Shown here: positions 18,600 through 25,739 of the stretch, piece by piece | How the letters are laid out: the number at the start of each line of letters is the position of its first letter | Position numbering within the stretch: the first letter of the stretch is position 1 | Source: Tenacibaculum sp. SZ-18 | GTDB taxonomy: Bacteria; Bacteroidota; Bacteroidia; Flavobacteriales; Flavobacteriaceae | Assembly (NCBI RefSeq): GCF_002813915.1 | Contig: NZ_CP019335.1 | Coordinates: forward strand, 530,388 to 594,387 | Length of the DNA: 64,000 nt | Direction of reading: 5' to 3' | Made by a program: the position numbers and the translations under genes | Notes under the pieces: generated by a model | What the model was told of the DNA's origin: nothing | The model's database searches: none | What the model saw: the letters and a program-made list of their open reading frames with translations, nothing else

Positions 18600-19650
18600 T
18601 TTTAATAGGAATTTTTAGAAAGGTTTTAAATTCCTCTTTTTCTGAGGATATTATTAGGTCAAACTCATCATTAAAAAGCTTAGACAATCTTTCTTTAATA
18701 TTAGTTAAGCCGATTCCTATTTTTTCAGTTGGTTTATTATTTGCTGAATTTGAACATGAAAAAGTTAAAAAATCTTCTTCTAATTGAATGTTTAATGAGA
18801 TGTTTAAAACTCCATTTTTTCGAGCACCATGTTTAAAGGCGTTTTCTACAAAAGGCAATAAAAGCATCGGCGGAACAAGAATGCTGTGCGTGTTTTTTAG
18901 AGCGTTAAATTCAATATCTAAATTATCACCAAACCTTATTTTTTCTAAGGATATGTAATTTTTAATGTGCTGAATTTCATCTTCCAAAAGGACTTTTGGT
19001 TTGTTTACCTGGTAAAGTATGTAATCTAATAAACCAGAAAGTTTTAAAATAACTTCTGGTGTTTTTTCTGATTTTTTTAAAGCAAAACCATATAATGTAT
19101 TTAACGTGTTAAATAGAAAATGCGGATGGATTTGCATTTTTAAATATTTTAATTCTTGTTCCTTTAACTGAAGTTGAGTAGCTAAAAACTTATTTCGGAG
19201 CACATCACTTTTTAAAGCGGTTTGATAACTATTAATCAGTAATCCAAGTACGATTACGATTAAGGTTATAAAATAAACTCCAAAAATAATATAGGGTACT
19301 GTTTTCGTTAGTGGATTAGCGTCTTCAATTACTAAGTCATGCGATAAAACCATTCCGTAAAATATAGAAAGAGCAATAAAAAAGAATGAAATAATAAAGG
19401 TGTAAATCGAATATAACCCGAATAAAAATTGTTTTTTGGTGAGTAAATATTTAGGAATTAGAAAGTAAAAAAAGAAGTATCCTAATGCGATTGTGATTGG
19501 CATTAAAAAAAAAGTAAAATTATTTATGTAAGCCGTATTTGTACTTCCATAACCCAAGTAATAGGTGAAAAAGAAATACACACCTATCCAAAATAAAATA
19601 TGAATCACTATACGTGTTAATTCTTTTAAAATTAATTTTACTCTTTTCAT
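18592..19650 (-). CDS. LytS/YehU-type sensor histidine kinase
   Basis: The 352-residue product has four predicted membrane segments in residues 1-150. The His_kinase domain carries the phospho-acceptor motif QIHPHFLFNTLNTLYGFA near residue 175, and the ATPase domain has an N box (LLPFVENAFKHG) and a G box (KIGIGLTNIKERL). The membrane part lacks a named ligand domain, so the signal is unknown. It pairs with the LytTR regulator downstream. Confidence 0.93.
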   Translation of the reverse strand: MKRVKLILKELTRIVIHILFWIGVYFFFTYYLGYGSTNTAYINNFTFFLMPITIALGYFFFYFLIPKYLLTKKQFLFGLYSIYTFIISFFFIALSIFYGMVLSHDLVIEDANPLTKTVPYIIFGVYFITLIVIVLGLLINSYQTALKSDVLRNKFLATQLQLKEQELKYLKMQIHPHFLFNTLNTLYGFALKKSEKTPEVILKLSGLLDYILYQVNKPKVLLEDEIQHIKNYISLEKIRFGDNLDIEFNALKNTHSILVPPMLLLPFVENAFKHGARKNGVLNISLNIQLEEDFLTFSCSNSANNKPTEKIGIGLTNIKERLSKLFNDEFDLIISSEKEEFKTFLKIPIKNE

Positions 19651-19850
19651 TAATGCAATATTAATTTTTTTAAAGTAATATAAGAATACTTGCGACGAAA
19701 TTCAGGTTTTCTTCTGTTTTCTACCTAATTGCTAAAAGACTTATTAATCTTGTTGAGTTAATTGTTAGTTTTGTTATTCGTCGAAATGAAAATTATTGGA
19801 CTATCCTTGCTCATACTTTTGAAGCAAATTAATTTAAAAAACAGAATACT

Positions 19851-20225
19851 ATGAACTTTTTAATTTTAGGAGAGCTTTTTAAAAGAATGAACGAAGGAGG
19901 ACCGATATTTATGTATCCTATATTCCTTTTGTTATTAACATGTATCGGACTTTCAGTAAAAGCATTTTTGAAAGGCGATCCGAATAATAAAATCAAAGAA
20001 ATAATAAGTCATTTGAGTTTATTTGCAATGGTTTGGGGATTTTTAGGAATGATGATTGGTTTAATTGGTGCTTTCGATGCGATATCTGCAACGAATAACG
20101 ATATTGCTACACCTGTATTAGCTGGGGGATTAAAAATTGGTTTGTTATCTCCAGTATTTGGAATGTTTGTCTTTTTAATCGCTAGATTAAGTCTTATTGG
20201 ACTAGCATTTAAGAACAAGAACTAA
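19851..20225 (+). CDS. Small MotA/TolQ/ExbB-like membrane protein
   Basis: A 124-residue protein with three membrane segments: GGPIFMYPIFLLLLTCIGLSV, then a long central segment containing GFLGMMIGLIGAFDAIS, then AGGLKIGLLSPVFGMFVFLIA. The small-residue pattern resembles the core of MotA/TolQ/ExbB proton channels, but it is half the usual length and lacks the cytoplasmic loop. There is no ExbD/TolR/MotB-like partner beside it, and it precedes a serine hydrolase gene by 11 bases. A TACTTTTG -7 box at 19814-19821 probably drives it. Confidence 0.7.
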   Translation: MNFLILGELFKRMNEGGPIFMYPIFLLLLTCIGLSVKAFLKGDPNNKIKEIISHLSLFAMVWGFLGMMIGLIGAFDAISATNNDIATPVLAGGLKIGLLSPVFGMFVFLIARLSLIGLAFKNKN

Positions 20226-20236
20226 AGTCTTTTAAT

Positions 20237-21292
20237 ATGATTTTAGAGACTGTTGTAAAAAGATTTTCAATCTTAATAGGATGTCTATGTCTTTTTGTGA
20301 GTTGCGATAAAAAACAAACTCTCGATAATTTACTCTTAGAGATGGAAACACAGAAAGAGGCTATGGGAACTGTTTCTATTTTTAAAGATGGAAGTGAAAT
20401 ATATAATGCTTCTTTTGGATACAAAAAACTTGAAAGTAAAAAGAGAGCTAACGAAAATACTCGCTATTGGATAGGTTCGGTATCCAAAACTTATACGGCT
20501 ACGATTGTTCTCCAATTGATTGAGGAAGGAAAAATTTCGTACAATAGAAAGTTGGGTGAGTTTTTTCCAAGTATTGTGAATGCCAATGAGATTACAATTA
20601 AGGATTTACTATTGCATAGGTCTGGTTTACATAATGTAACAAATGATCCTTCTTTTGAAGTTTGGATTGCAGAACCTCGAGACAGAAAAGAAATGATTGC
20701 ACGAATTAAAAAATATAATTCGGATTTTCAACCGAATAAAATGACTAAATATTCGAATACAAATTATGTTTTACTGTCTTACATTATAGAAGATCTGGAG
20801 CAAAAACCTTTTGAAGAAATTTTAGAGGAAAGAGTTTTCAAGAAACTTAACCTTCAGAGAACATCATTTAATGATACGCTGAATTTAGCAAACAACGAGG
20901 CAATGGATTATTTTCCTGAAAACGGAGAATGGTCACCAATTGTGTATCAAACGAATTTAACCGGCACAATGGGAGCTGGTGGAATTATTTCCACAGCGAG
21001 AGAGGTAAATGTTTTTTACAGTGGCTTGTTTGGTGGTAAATTTCTTTCTGCAGAAACTTTGAAAACAATGACAACACCTGTAGGAGATGACTTAGGAATG
21101 GGAATCGCTGTGAGTACTATGAAAGGATATGATATTTATGGTCATACAGGAAGAATTGATGGTTTTAGATCTATGGCAGCATATTTTCCTGAAGAAAAAT
21201 TATCAATTGCATTAACTTTTAATTGTGGGAAAGGTTCTATGACAAAGAAAATGAAACGGGTCTTAAATGCATATCGATATACATTTAAGTAG
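20237..21292 (+). CDS. Serine beta-lactamase-like hydrolase (lipoprotein)
   Basis: The 351-residue product has a lipoprotein signal (CLCLFVSCDKK, lipid Cys at about residue 23). Its beta-lactamase-fold domain carries SVSK (Ser-x-x-Lys near residue 82), a YSN motif (KYSNTNYVLL) and HTG (GHTGRIDGF). These are the class C beta-lactamase/DD-peptidase active-site elements. Members of this family in Bacteroidota are mostly esterases or peptidases of unknown substrate, and resistance should not be assumed. It follows the TolQ-like gene by 11 bases and ends in a strong terminator. Confidence 0.9.
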   Translation: MILETVVKRFSILIGCLCLFVSCDKKQTLDNLLLEMETQKEAMGTVSIFKDGSEIYNASFGYKKLESKKRANENTRYWIGSVSKTYTATIVLQLIEEGKISYNRKLGEFFPSIVNANEITIKDLLLHRSGLHNVTNDPSFEVWIAEPRDRKEMIARIKKYNSDFQPNKMTKYSNTNYVLLSYIIEDLEQKPFEEILEERVFKKLNLQRTSFNDTLNLANNEAMDYFPENGEWSPIVYQTNLTGTMGAGGIISTAREVNVFYSGLFGGKFLSAETLKTMTTPVGDDLGMGIAVSTMKGYDIYGHTGRIDGFRSMAAYFPEEKLSIALTFNCGKGSMTKKMKRVLNAYRYTFK

Positions 21293-21303
21293 ATTTGATT
21301 AAG

Positions 21304-21336
21304 AATACCCAATTCAGAAATGAATTGGGTATTTTT
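21304..21336 (+). terminator. Terminator after the serine hydrolase gene
   Basis: A perfect 13-bp stem (AATACCCAATTCA, 21304-21316, pairing with 21321-21333) and GAAA loop, then T's. Its 3' arm also forms a TATTTTTG box for the next gene. Confidence 0.85.
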
Positions 21337-21341
21337 GCATT

Positions 21342-21578
21342 ATGGAACGAAAAATAAAATTGATTTGGGACTTTAAAGGACCTGATGCGTTAGAAACAGC
21401 TAAACATCATTGTATTCACTTAAAAGAATTTGCTCAAATTGATAATCTTAATTATCATGAAGTAGCATATAACGAATTGAACGAAATGTATACAATGGCC
21501 TTCATAACAGTAGATGAGTCTAATATGAAAATTTTCCGTGATGCTTTAAAACCTCACCGAGGCGAACTTGCCGATTAA
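21342..21578 (+). CDS. Conserved-looking 78-residue protein, function unknown
   Basis: A soluble, mildly acidic alpha/beta-looking protein (KIKLIWDFKGPDALETAKHH at the start, a strand TMAFITVDESNMKIF near the end). I do not recognise the family. Layout suggests a small ferredoxin-like fold (beta-alpha-beta pattern), which is inference. The ATG lies only 4 bases after a TATTTTTG box embedded in the upstream terminator, so the message would be nearly leaderless. Its stop codon overlaps that of the convergent hydroxylase gene. Confidence 0.65.
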   Translation: MERKIKLIWDFKGPDALETAKHHCIHLKEFAQIDNLNYHEVAYNELNEMYTMAFITVDESNMKIFRDALKPHRGELAD

Positions 21579-22345
21579 TTCATTTGTTTCTCAGTGGTTT
21601 TTTCGAAAGTAGCGTCGTAATCTTCTCGAATAGTTCCCATAATTCTATCCCAAAAAAGGAAATATAAGCCATAGTTTCCATTAAACCTTTTATGGTGTAA
21701 ATTGTGAGATACAGATGTGTTTATCCATTTTCCAATAGATGTTTTATGGAATCCCTTGGGGTATAATTCAAATCCAAGATGTCCGTAAACATTATAAATT
21801 ATCTGGAAAAGGAAAAAGAATCCAAAAGCAGAAATATGTACGGGTAAGGTAAAAGCAATAATTGGTGCAATTAAAGCTTCTAAAAATCCTTCAAGAGGGT
21901 GAAAAGCGTAAGCAGTCCAAGGAGAAGGATTGGTAGATTTATGATGGATTAAATGAACTTTTCTGTATAGTTTTGGATGATGCATCATTCTGTGCACCCA
22001 GTAAAAATATGTGTCATGAATGAATAGCATCCAAACCCAACTGAATATGTAATAACCAATGCTATGCTCACTAAAGTCGAAATATATATTCGTATAAGAA
22101 ATTAGATAAAAGAAAATAACTAATGAAACTGTTGCGAATATTGATACAGAAATCAAGGAATATCCAATATCTCTCTTGTAGTCCTTTAACTTCGGAAGTT
22201 TTTTTTGAATTTTTCTAAACCAAAAAGACTGTTTAAAAAAAACGTAAAAAAGAATAAACGCTAAACTGGCTGTTAAAAAATATCTACTCAATATAACGTA
22301 ACCTCCATTTAGCCAGTAATCTAAAAAGTTATCACTTTGTGTCAT
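21575..22345 (-). CDS. Sterol desaturase / fatty acid hydroxylase family membrane enzyme
   Basis: The 256-residue product has about five membrane segments and the histidine boxes of the di-iron hydroxylase family: HDTYFYWVHRMMHH, HLIHHKS, and HNLHHKRF. These bind two irons that activate oxygen for C-H hydroxylation or desaturation. Flavobacterial homologues may act on carotenoids, ornithine lipids or fatty acids; the substrate cannot be read from the sequence. It is monocistronic, convergent with the 78-residue gene. Confidence 0.9.
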   Translation of the reverse strand: MTQSDNFLDYWLNGGYVILSRYFLTASLAFILFYVFFKQSFWFRKIQKKLPKLKDYKRDIGYSLISVSIFATVSLVIFFYLISYTNIYFDFSEHSIGYYIFSWVWMLFIHDTYFYWVHRMMHHPKLYRKVHLIHHKSTNPSPWTAYAFHPLEGFLEALIAPIIAFTLPVHISAFGFFFLFQIIYNVYGHLGFELYPKGFHKTSIGKWINTSVSHNLHHKRFNGNYGLYFLFWDRIMGTIREDYDATFEKTTEKQMN

Positions 22346-22473
22346 ATATTAAAAATAAGTGGAATTAAATTTTTATCAAAATCTTACCTTAAAGATTTTC
22401 GGAGTTTAACTTATTAGGTTCATAGTTCCTTTTAAGTTAAAATATTGTATTTTGTAAGTTATATTAAGTTTTT

Positions 22474-23091
22474 ATGTTTGATAAGTTATCACTTTTCATT
22501 TTATTTATTGTTGTTGGGGGTTATGGTCAGCATGATTTTTCTACTTACAATGCGCATAAATCTTTATTAAAATCGATTAAGGTAAGTGATGAGGTTATTG
22601 AAGGTAGAACAGCTTTTTTTGAGAAACAAGCGGAAGAAAAACCATTAATGTTTCAGAAAACAAGAGTTCGAATCGGAGAGCTAAATCGGTTGGCAAATAA
22701 CCTTTCAAAGTTTATTGTAAATACTCAAAAAGAAGTAAATACGGAACGTGTTATTTATGATTTATTGGACGATGATTTTTACCGAAAAATTTTATTTAAA
22801 CATAACGGAAGCTTAACAAAAGAAGGTAAGAAACTGAAAATAAAAATAGATAGCTTGTACGATATTTCAATTCGCGTAAATGTGCATCGATTATCTCAGT
22901 TAGAAAACTTTTCAGAAGATCATTTTAAAACTAATGGAGAATATTATGATCACGATGGCAATCAAATATCTTTTTTCGATCAGCTTTTTTACGATAAAAC
23001 AAATTACGGAATCATGATGTCTATGAATTATTTGTTACTAGATGTCAAAACATTTCAATTGCTGTATTACGGTACAGTAATGAGTTATTAA
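22474..23091 (+). CDS. Exported protein resembling the N-terminal domain of GldM
   Basis: The 205-residue product has a signal peptide (cleavage near GGYG-Q, residue ~19). The mature part recalls the helical N-terminal periplasmic domain of the gliding/type IX secretion protein GldM. A segment runs DEVIEGRTAFFEKQAEEKP, then GELNRLANNLSKFI, and then LDDDFYRKILFKHNGSLTKEGKKLK, matching GldM's E..NTAF..GLEEKA.E.P / L..FD..GKLT.EGQ pattern. It lacks the GldM transmembrane anchor, usual partners and the later beta domains. This match is from memory and needs a profile search. The next gene begins 18 bases downstream. Confidence 0.6.
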   Translation: MFDKLSLFILFIVVGGYGQHDFSTYNAHKSLLKSIKVSDEVIEGRTAFFEKQAEEKPLMFQKTRVRIGELNRLANNLSKFIVNTQKEVNTERVIYDLLDDDFYRKILFKHNGSLTKEGKKLKIKIDSLYDISIRVNVHRLSQLENFSEDHFKTNGEYYDHDGNQISFFDQLFYDKTNYGIMMSMNYLLLDVKTFQLLYYGTVMSY

Positions 23092-23109
23092 TTTTTAAAA
23101 CAAACCGAC

Positions 23110-23403
23110 ATGTATTTAATTAATTTACAAGCAGAACCTAAAAAAGGAACAGAGTATTATGAAAAAGTAGCAGGGGCTTTTGTAAGTGTTTACATTGATT
23201 ATGCAGACGCAGAAGGAGCTATTCATTTAGCAAAATACTATACAGAAGAAGAAGGCTGGAAAGTAGATAATGTAGATGATGAATTTTTTGAAATTGAAGA
23301 TGAAAAAGAATTAGATAAAGAAAACCGTGAATTTTATGACGAGGCCAAAGAATACGGATATACAATGGTATTTAATTGTTATGAGTCTGACGAAGAAGAA
23401 TAA
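23110..23403 (+). CDS. Acidic 97-residue protein, function unknown
   Basis: A soluble, very acidic protein with an alternating strand-helix start (MYLINLQAEPKKGTEYYEKV) and a Glu/Asp-dense middle and end. A possible beta-alpha-beta fold can be imagined but no family is recognised. It follows the GldM-N-like gene by 18 bases and is likely co-transcribed. Its stop lies one base from that of the convergent flavoprotein gene. Confidence 0.65.
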   Translation: MYLINLQAEPKKGTEYYEKVAGAFVSVYIDYADAEGAIHLAKYYTEEEGWKVDNVDDEFFEIEDEKELDKENREFYDEAKEYGYTMVFNCYESDEEE

Positions 23404-23404
23404 A

Positions 23405-24616
23405 CTACTCTTCGGCTAAAGCATTAGCACAAATCCAACCACCAGTCCAAGCGTTTTGAAAGTTAAATCCTCCAGTTACAGCGTCGATATTTAAAATTTC
23501 CCCAACGTAAAATAGGTTTTTATGGAGTTTGCTTTCAAAGCGTTTGAAATTAATTTCTTTTAAATCAATTCCTCCAGCTGTTACAAATTCCTCTTTAAAA
23601 GTTGACTTTCCATCTGCATTGAATGTTGCTTTTGTAAGTTGTTGAACAAGAGATGATAATTGAGTTTTATTGGTGTCTGCCCAATTTTGTTGTAATCGAA
23701 TCTTACTGGCAATAATTAATCGTTCCCATAATCGTCTTGGAATTTCTGAAAAAGGAGATTTTAAACCGATTTGTTTACGTGAGTTTTTATTTTTTAGTTC
23801 TAGAAGTTTTTCTGAGATTTGTTCTTCTGATGTTGAGAGCCAATTAATACTAACACTGTATTTGTAGTTTTTATCAGCTAAAACTCTTGCTCCAAAAGCA
23901 GAAAGTTTTAACACCGCAGGGCCACTCATTCCCCAGTGAGTAATTAATAAAGGACCATAATTTACTAAGTTAGTTCCGTTAATTTTCACTGTAGCATTGG
24001 GTACAGAAACTCCTCCTAAATCTTTAATTCGATCATCTTTTATGTTGAATGTAAATAAAGATGGAACAGTTGGAATAATAGTGTGATTTAATTTTTTTGA
24101 AATATCCCAAATCTTTTTACTACTTCCAGCTGCAATAACTAGTTTATCCGCAACGAACTCTTCCTCTTTAGTTTTGATAATCCATTGTTTATTTTCTTTG
24201 TTAAAAGTTGTAACACCTTTACTAGTAAGGACTTTAATATTTAAACGTTTAATTTCTTTGTGAAAACAATCAATAATCGCTTGTGAAGTATTTGCCTCAG
24301 GAAAAACTCTATTATCGCTTTCAATTTTTAGAGGAAGTCCTTTGCTTTCAAACCATTCAAAAGTATCACCAGTCATAAACTGATGAAATGGTCCTAGAAG
24401 TTCTTTTTGTCCTCGTGGATAAAATTTTGTTAGTTCTTTAGGTTCAAAGCAAGCATGAGTTACATTACATCTTCCGCCACCAGAAATCTTTACTTTTTGT
24501 AAAACATCTTTACCTTTTTCAAGAATTGTAATGTCTAAATTCGGATTTAATTCTTTCGCATTTATTGCTGTAAAAAAACCTGCGGCACCGCCACCGATAA
24601 TTACAATTTTACTCAT
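23405..24616 (-). CDS. HI0933/BaiN-family flavoprotein
   Basis: The 403-residue product has an N-terminal FAD-binding Rossmann motif (GGGAAGFFTAINA), the family-specific GGGRCNVTHA near residue 47, a second dinucleotide-type stretch (LVIAAGSSKKIW), and the C-terminal GGFNFQNAWTGGWICANA that closes on FAD. Proteins of this family are NAD(P)/FAD-dependent oxidoreductases of uncertain physiological substrate. It overlaps the upstream GYDIA kinase gene by 4 bases (ATGA), indicating an operon with the mevalonate genes. Confidence 0.92.
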   Translation of the reverse strand: MSKIVIIGGGAAGFFTAINAKELNPNLDITILEKGKDVLQKVKISGGGRCNVTHACFEPKELTKFYPRGQKELLGPFHQFMTGDTFEWFESKGLPLKIESDNRVFPEANTSQAIIDCFHKEIKRLNIKVLTSKGVTTFNKENKQWIIKTKEEEFVADKLVIAAGSSKKIWDISKKLNHTIIPTVPSLFTFNIKDDRIKDLGGVSVPNATVKINGTNLVNYGPLLITHWGMSGPAVLKLSAFGARVLADKNYKYSVSINWLSTSEEQISEKLLELKNKNSRKQIGLKSPFSEIPRRLWERLIIASKIRLQQNWADTNKTQLSSLVQQLTKATFNADGKSTFKEEFVTAGGIDLKEINFKRFESKLHKNLFYVGEILNIDAVTGGFNFQNAWTGGWICANALAEE

Positions 24617-25542
24617 AAAATCATGTCTTTGTAAGGAATAACAGTTGTATATCCTTTCTGTTTAAAAAATTCTGGTGTGTCTTGGTTTCCTGTTGCTAAA
24701 ACGAAATCACCACCCCAAGCTCCTAAACTTTTTACTTGTCCAAAATAATCTGAGAATAATAAATCTTTTACTTTAGGTAGCTCAACAATAGATGAAATAA
24801 TTGTTTCATGTTCAGCTATATAAAGTTCAAATTCTGATAAAGATTTGGTAGAAATCATCTTTTTTGATATTTCTGAAATTCTATTTATCTCTCTTTCTAT
24901 AAGTTGTTTCTTTTCTCGATATCTTTTAATTCCTTCTCTACTGTTTTGTTTTTGGTTCAAGTACACAAAAAATAAATTGTCTTTGAAAGTAGGAGAGAAG
25001 TTAACTTCTGAAATAATAGGTTTACTATCTTTTAAGGTATAGAAAATAGGAGTGTTATGTTTAGCACAAGCTATATCATAACCACTTCCAGAAAACGCAT
25101 TCCAAAGTAAGTCAAACGGATTAACATTTGCCCATGTAGCAATATTATTAATTAAAGTAGAAGAACTTCCTAATCCCCAATCTTTCGGAAATGTTAGATT
25201 CGTTTTAACAAAATATCCTTTTTCGGTTTGTAAGAAATTTGGATTTAGTTTTCTAGCCTCTTGCAGCATATTCTGCAACGTTTCAGCAATAGTTTCAGAA
25301 TTACCGTCTTCGTCAGAATTGAAAGTAGCTGAGGTTAATCGAAGTTTCGGTAGGCTGAATTGCGCTTCGAACCAACAATTTCCTTCATCGGTAAAACTTC
25401 CCCAAACAAGAACAGGTTCTTCCACAGATTCAATCACTAGATTTTGACCGTATTTAGTAGGAACAGCTAAGGAAGTTGCTCCGTCTAATACAACATATTC
25501 TCCAGTGAGTAGTAATTTTCCGTTTGAATAGAATTCCTTCAA
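24613..25542 (-). CDS. GYDIA-type GHMP kinase, candidate phosphomevalonate kinase
   Basis: The 309-residue product has GHMP motif 1 (NGKLLLTGEYVVLDGA), the ATP loop DWGLGSSSTLINNIA and the name-giving GSGYDIACAKHN, followed by GAWGGDFVLATG at motif 3. It belongs to the GYDIA GHMP kinase group of Bacteroidota. The pathway needs a phosphomevalonate kinase, no classical one is seen here, and this gene lies with HMG-CoA reductase, so that role is a reasonable inference. The start is TTG at 25540-25542; no ATG is available near it. Confidence 0.85.
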   Translation of the reverse strand: MKEFYSNGKLLLTGEYVVLDGATSLAVPTKYGQNLVIESVEEPVLVWGSFTDEGNCWFEAQFSLPKLRLTSATFNSDEDGNSETIAETLQNMLQEARKLNPNFLQTEKGYFVKTNLTFPKDWGLGSSSTLINNIATWANVNPFDLLWNAFSGSGYDIACAKHNTPIFYTLKDSKPIISEVNFSPTFKDNLFFVYLNQKQNSREGIKRYREKKQLIEREINRISEISKKMISTKSLSEFELYIAEHETIISSIVELPKVKDLLFSDYFGQVKSLGAWGGDFVLATGNQDTPEFFKQKGYTTVIPYKDMIL

Positions 25543-25543
25543 T

Positions 25544-25726
25544 TTATGATTCTTTATGAGTGTTATTCCTTTTTCTTTTTAAAAACACAGCTATTATTAA
25601 ACAAATGCCGATGAAAATACCACTAAAAGCATCTGTTAAGTCTTTGTCTGAATAAACACCATAAACAGAAGCTAATATTGCGAGAACACCTATTATGATA
25701 ACTAATATCTCTTTTGATCTTTTCAT
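25544..25726 (-). CDS. Small two-helix membrane protein
   Basis: A 60-residue protein with two hydrophobic segments (ILVIIIGVLAILASVYGVY and FSGIFIGICLIIAVFL) and a basic C-terminal tail (KRKRNN). No family recognised. It lies between HMG-CoA reductase (13 bases) and the GYDIA kinase (1 base), so it is part of this operon. Confidence 0.65.
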   Translation of the reverse strand: MKRSKEILVIIIGVLAILASVYGVYSDKDLTDAFSGIFIGICLIIAVFLKRKRNNTHKES

Positions 25727-25739
25727 TGATATTGATTGT

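Noticed and set aside
20237..21292. Antibiotic resistance by a true beta-lactamase.
   Set aside because: SxxK, YxN and HTG are shared with many esterases and peptidases; nothing specific to beta-lactam hydrolysis is visible.
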